In this document: piece after piece, positions 6,426 through 6,793 of the stretch
Layout of the letters: every line of letters starts with the position of its first letter
Position numbering within the stretch: the stretch's first letter is position 1
Assembly (NCBI GenBank): GCA_046717125.1
Contig: JBKJVQ010000105.1
Location: 1 to 6,793, forward strand
Direction of reading: 5' to 3'
From: JBKJVQ01 sp046717125
GTDB lineage: Bacteria > Pseudomonadota > Alphaproteobacteria > Rhizobiales > Methyloligellaceae
DNA: 6,793 nucleotides
The notes under the pieces: model-generated
The model's database searches: none
The model's input: only the letters and a program-made list of their open reading frames with translations
What the model was told of the DNA's origin: nothing
Position numbers and translations under genes: made by a program

Positions 6426-6793
6426 ATGAAGCAGGCGACTTTCAGAGTCTGGCGCGGCGCGAGCGGCGGTCAATTCCACGACTACACGGCAGACGTGGTC
6501 CCCGGGATGGTGGTCCTCGACGCGATCCACCAGATCCAGGCGACGCAGGCCGGCGACCTCGCATGCCGCTGGAACTGCAAGGCAGGGAAGTGTGGCTCGT
6601 GCTCCGCCGAGATCAACGGGAAGCCGCGGCTCATGTGCATGACGCGGCTCAACGATCTGCCGCTCGACGAGCCCGTCACCGTGGAACCGATGAAAGCGTT
6701 CCCCCCGATCCGCGACCTGGTGACCGACGTGTCGTGGAACTACGCGGTGAAGAAGAAGATCAGGCCGTTCAAGGCGCGCAAGCCGGACGCGCC
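6426..6793 (+). CDS. sdhB: succinate dehydrogenase iron-sulfur subunit (partial, 3' end off window)
   Basis: The first 122 residues are present and the frame runs off the window end. The start at 6426 is preferred because GGAG (6413-6416) lies nine bases upstream; an in-frame ATG at 6411 would add five residues. It starts MKQATFRVWRGASGG. The N-terminal ferredoxin-like domain has the [2Fe-2S] ligands Cys51, Cys56, Cys59 and Cys71 in NCKAGKCGSCSAEINGKPRLMC, with the canonical 5-3-12 spacing. Cys47 is an extra cysteine outside that pattern. The segment FPPIRDLVTDVSWNY (92-106) is the usual link towards the C-terminal domain. That domain, which should carry the [4Fe-4S] and [3Fe-4S] clusters, lies beyond the window. 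The subunit passes electrons from SdhA FAD to the membrane subunit. It lies 42 bases after sdhA. Confidence 0.95.
   Translation, partial: MKQATFRVWRGASGGQFHDYTADVVPGMVVLDAIHQIQATQAGDLACRWNCKAGKCGSCSAEINGKPRLMCMTRLNDLPLDEPVTVEPMKAFPPIRDLVTDVSWNYAVKKKIRPFKARKPDA

Noticed and set aside
4533..6530. 665-codon open frame on the minus strand, antisense to sdhA and the start of sdhB
   Set aside because: Its translation is Arg/His/Leu-rich with no recognisable domain, and it mirrors a strongly conserved plus-strand gene. Long antisense frames are expected at this GC content.
1..6793. CRISPR arrays, tRNA or rRNA genes, insertion sequences, attachment sites
   Set aside because: No regularly spaced repeats, tRNA-like cloverleaf, transposase or terminal inverted repeats were seen on either strand.

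Overview
This is a 6.8 kb, GC-rich, gene-dense window with every supported gene on the + strand. The gene content suggests a Gram-negative, soil-type bacterium. It combines an exported DUF1080 protein, a small periplasmic cytochrome c, a Gfo/Idh/MocA oxidoreductase, a TIM-barrel isomerase-like protein and a C-A-B succinate dehydrogenase operon resembling mycobacterial Sdh1. My best guess is Acidobacteriota (Vicinamibacteria-like). This is an inference from gene content, because the window has no rRNA or other phylogenetic marker.

Left block (1-3585). A possible tail of an upstream gene (3-71) is followed by a TATAAT box (107-112) and four closely packed genes with gaps of 7 to 16 bases. They are a DUF1080 / 3-keto-disaccharide hydrolase family protein with a signal peptide (148-1089), a monoheme c-type cytochrome with a signal peptide (1103-1477), a cytoplasmic Gfo/Idh/MocA oxidoreductase (1485-2606) and a cytoplasmic sugar phosphate isomerase/epimerase-like TIM barrel (2623-3585). 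Together they look like a small operon for oxidative glycoside or sugar breakdown through C3-keto intermediates. Two products would act in the periplasm and two in the cytoplasm. No substrate can be read from the sequence.

Spacer (3586-3735). These 150 bases hold an imperfect hairpin and a weak promoter-like pair. They probably separate two transcription units.

Right block (3736-6793). This is a succinate dehydrogenase operon in the order membrane subunit (SdhC), flavoprotein (SdhA), iron-sulfur subunit (SdhB, cut by the window end). SdhC is not a classical SdhC/SdhD cytochrome b556 subunit. It is one 266-residue protein with about five membrane segments and Cys/His motifs at what should be the cytoplasmic face. 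Gene order and motifs match the mycobacterial Sdh1 type, called type F, whose membrane subunit carries a Rieske-type [2Fe-2S] cluster in place of heme. A short palindrome lies between sdhA and sdhB.

The most notable points are the type-F-like complex II outside actinobacteria, an unusual Gly-to-Arg change in a conserved SdhA motif, and the compact operon that may encode a 3-keto-glycoside route split across two cell compartments.
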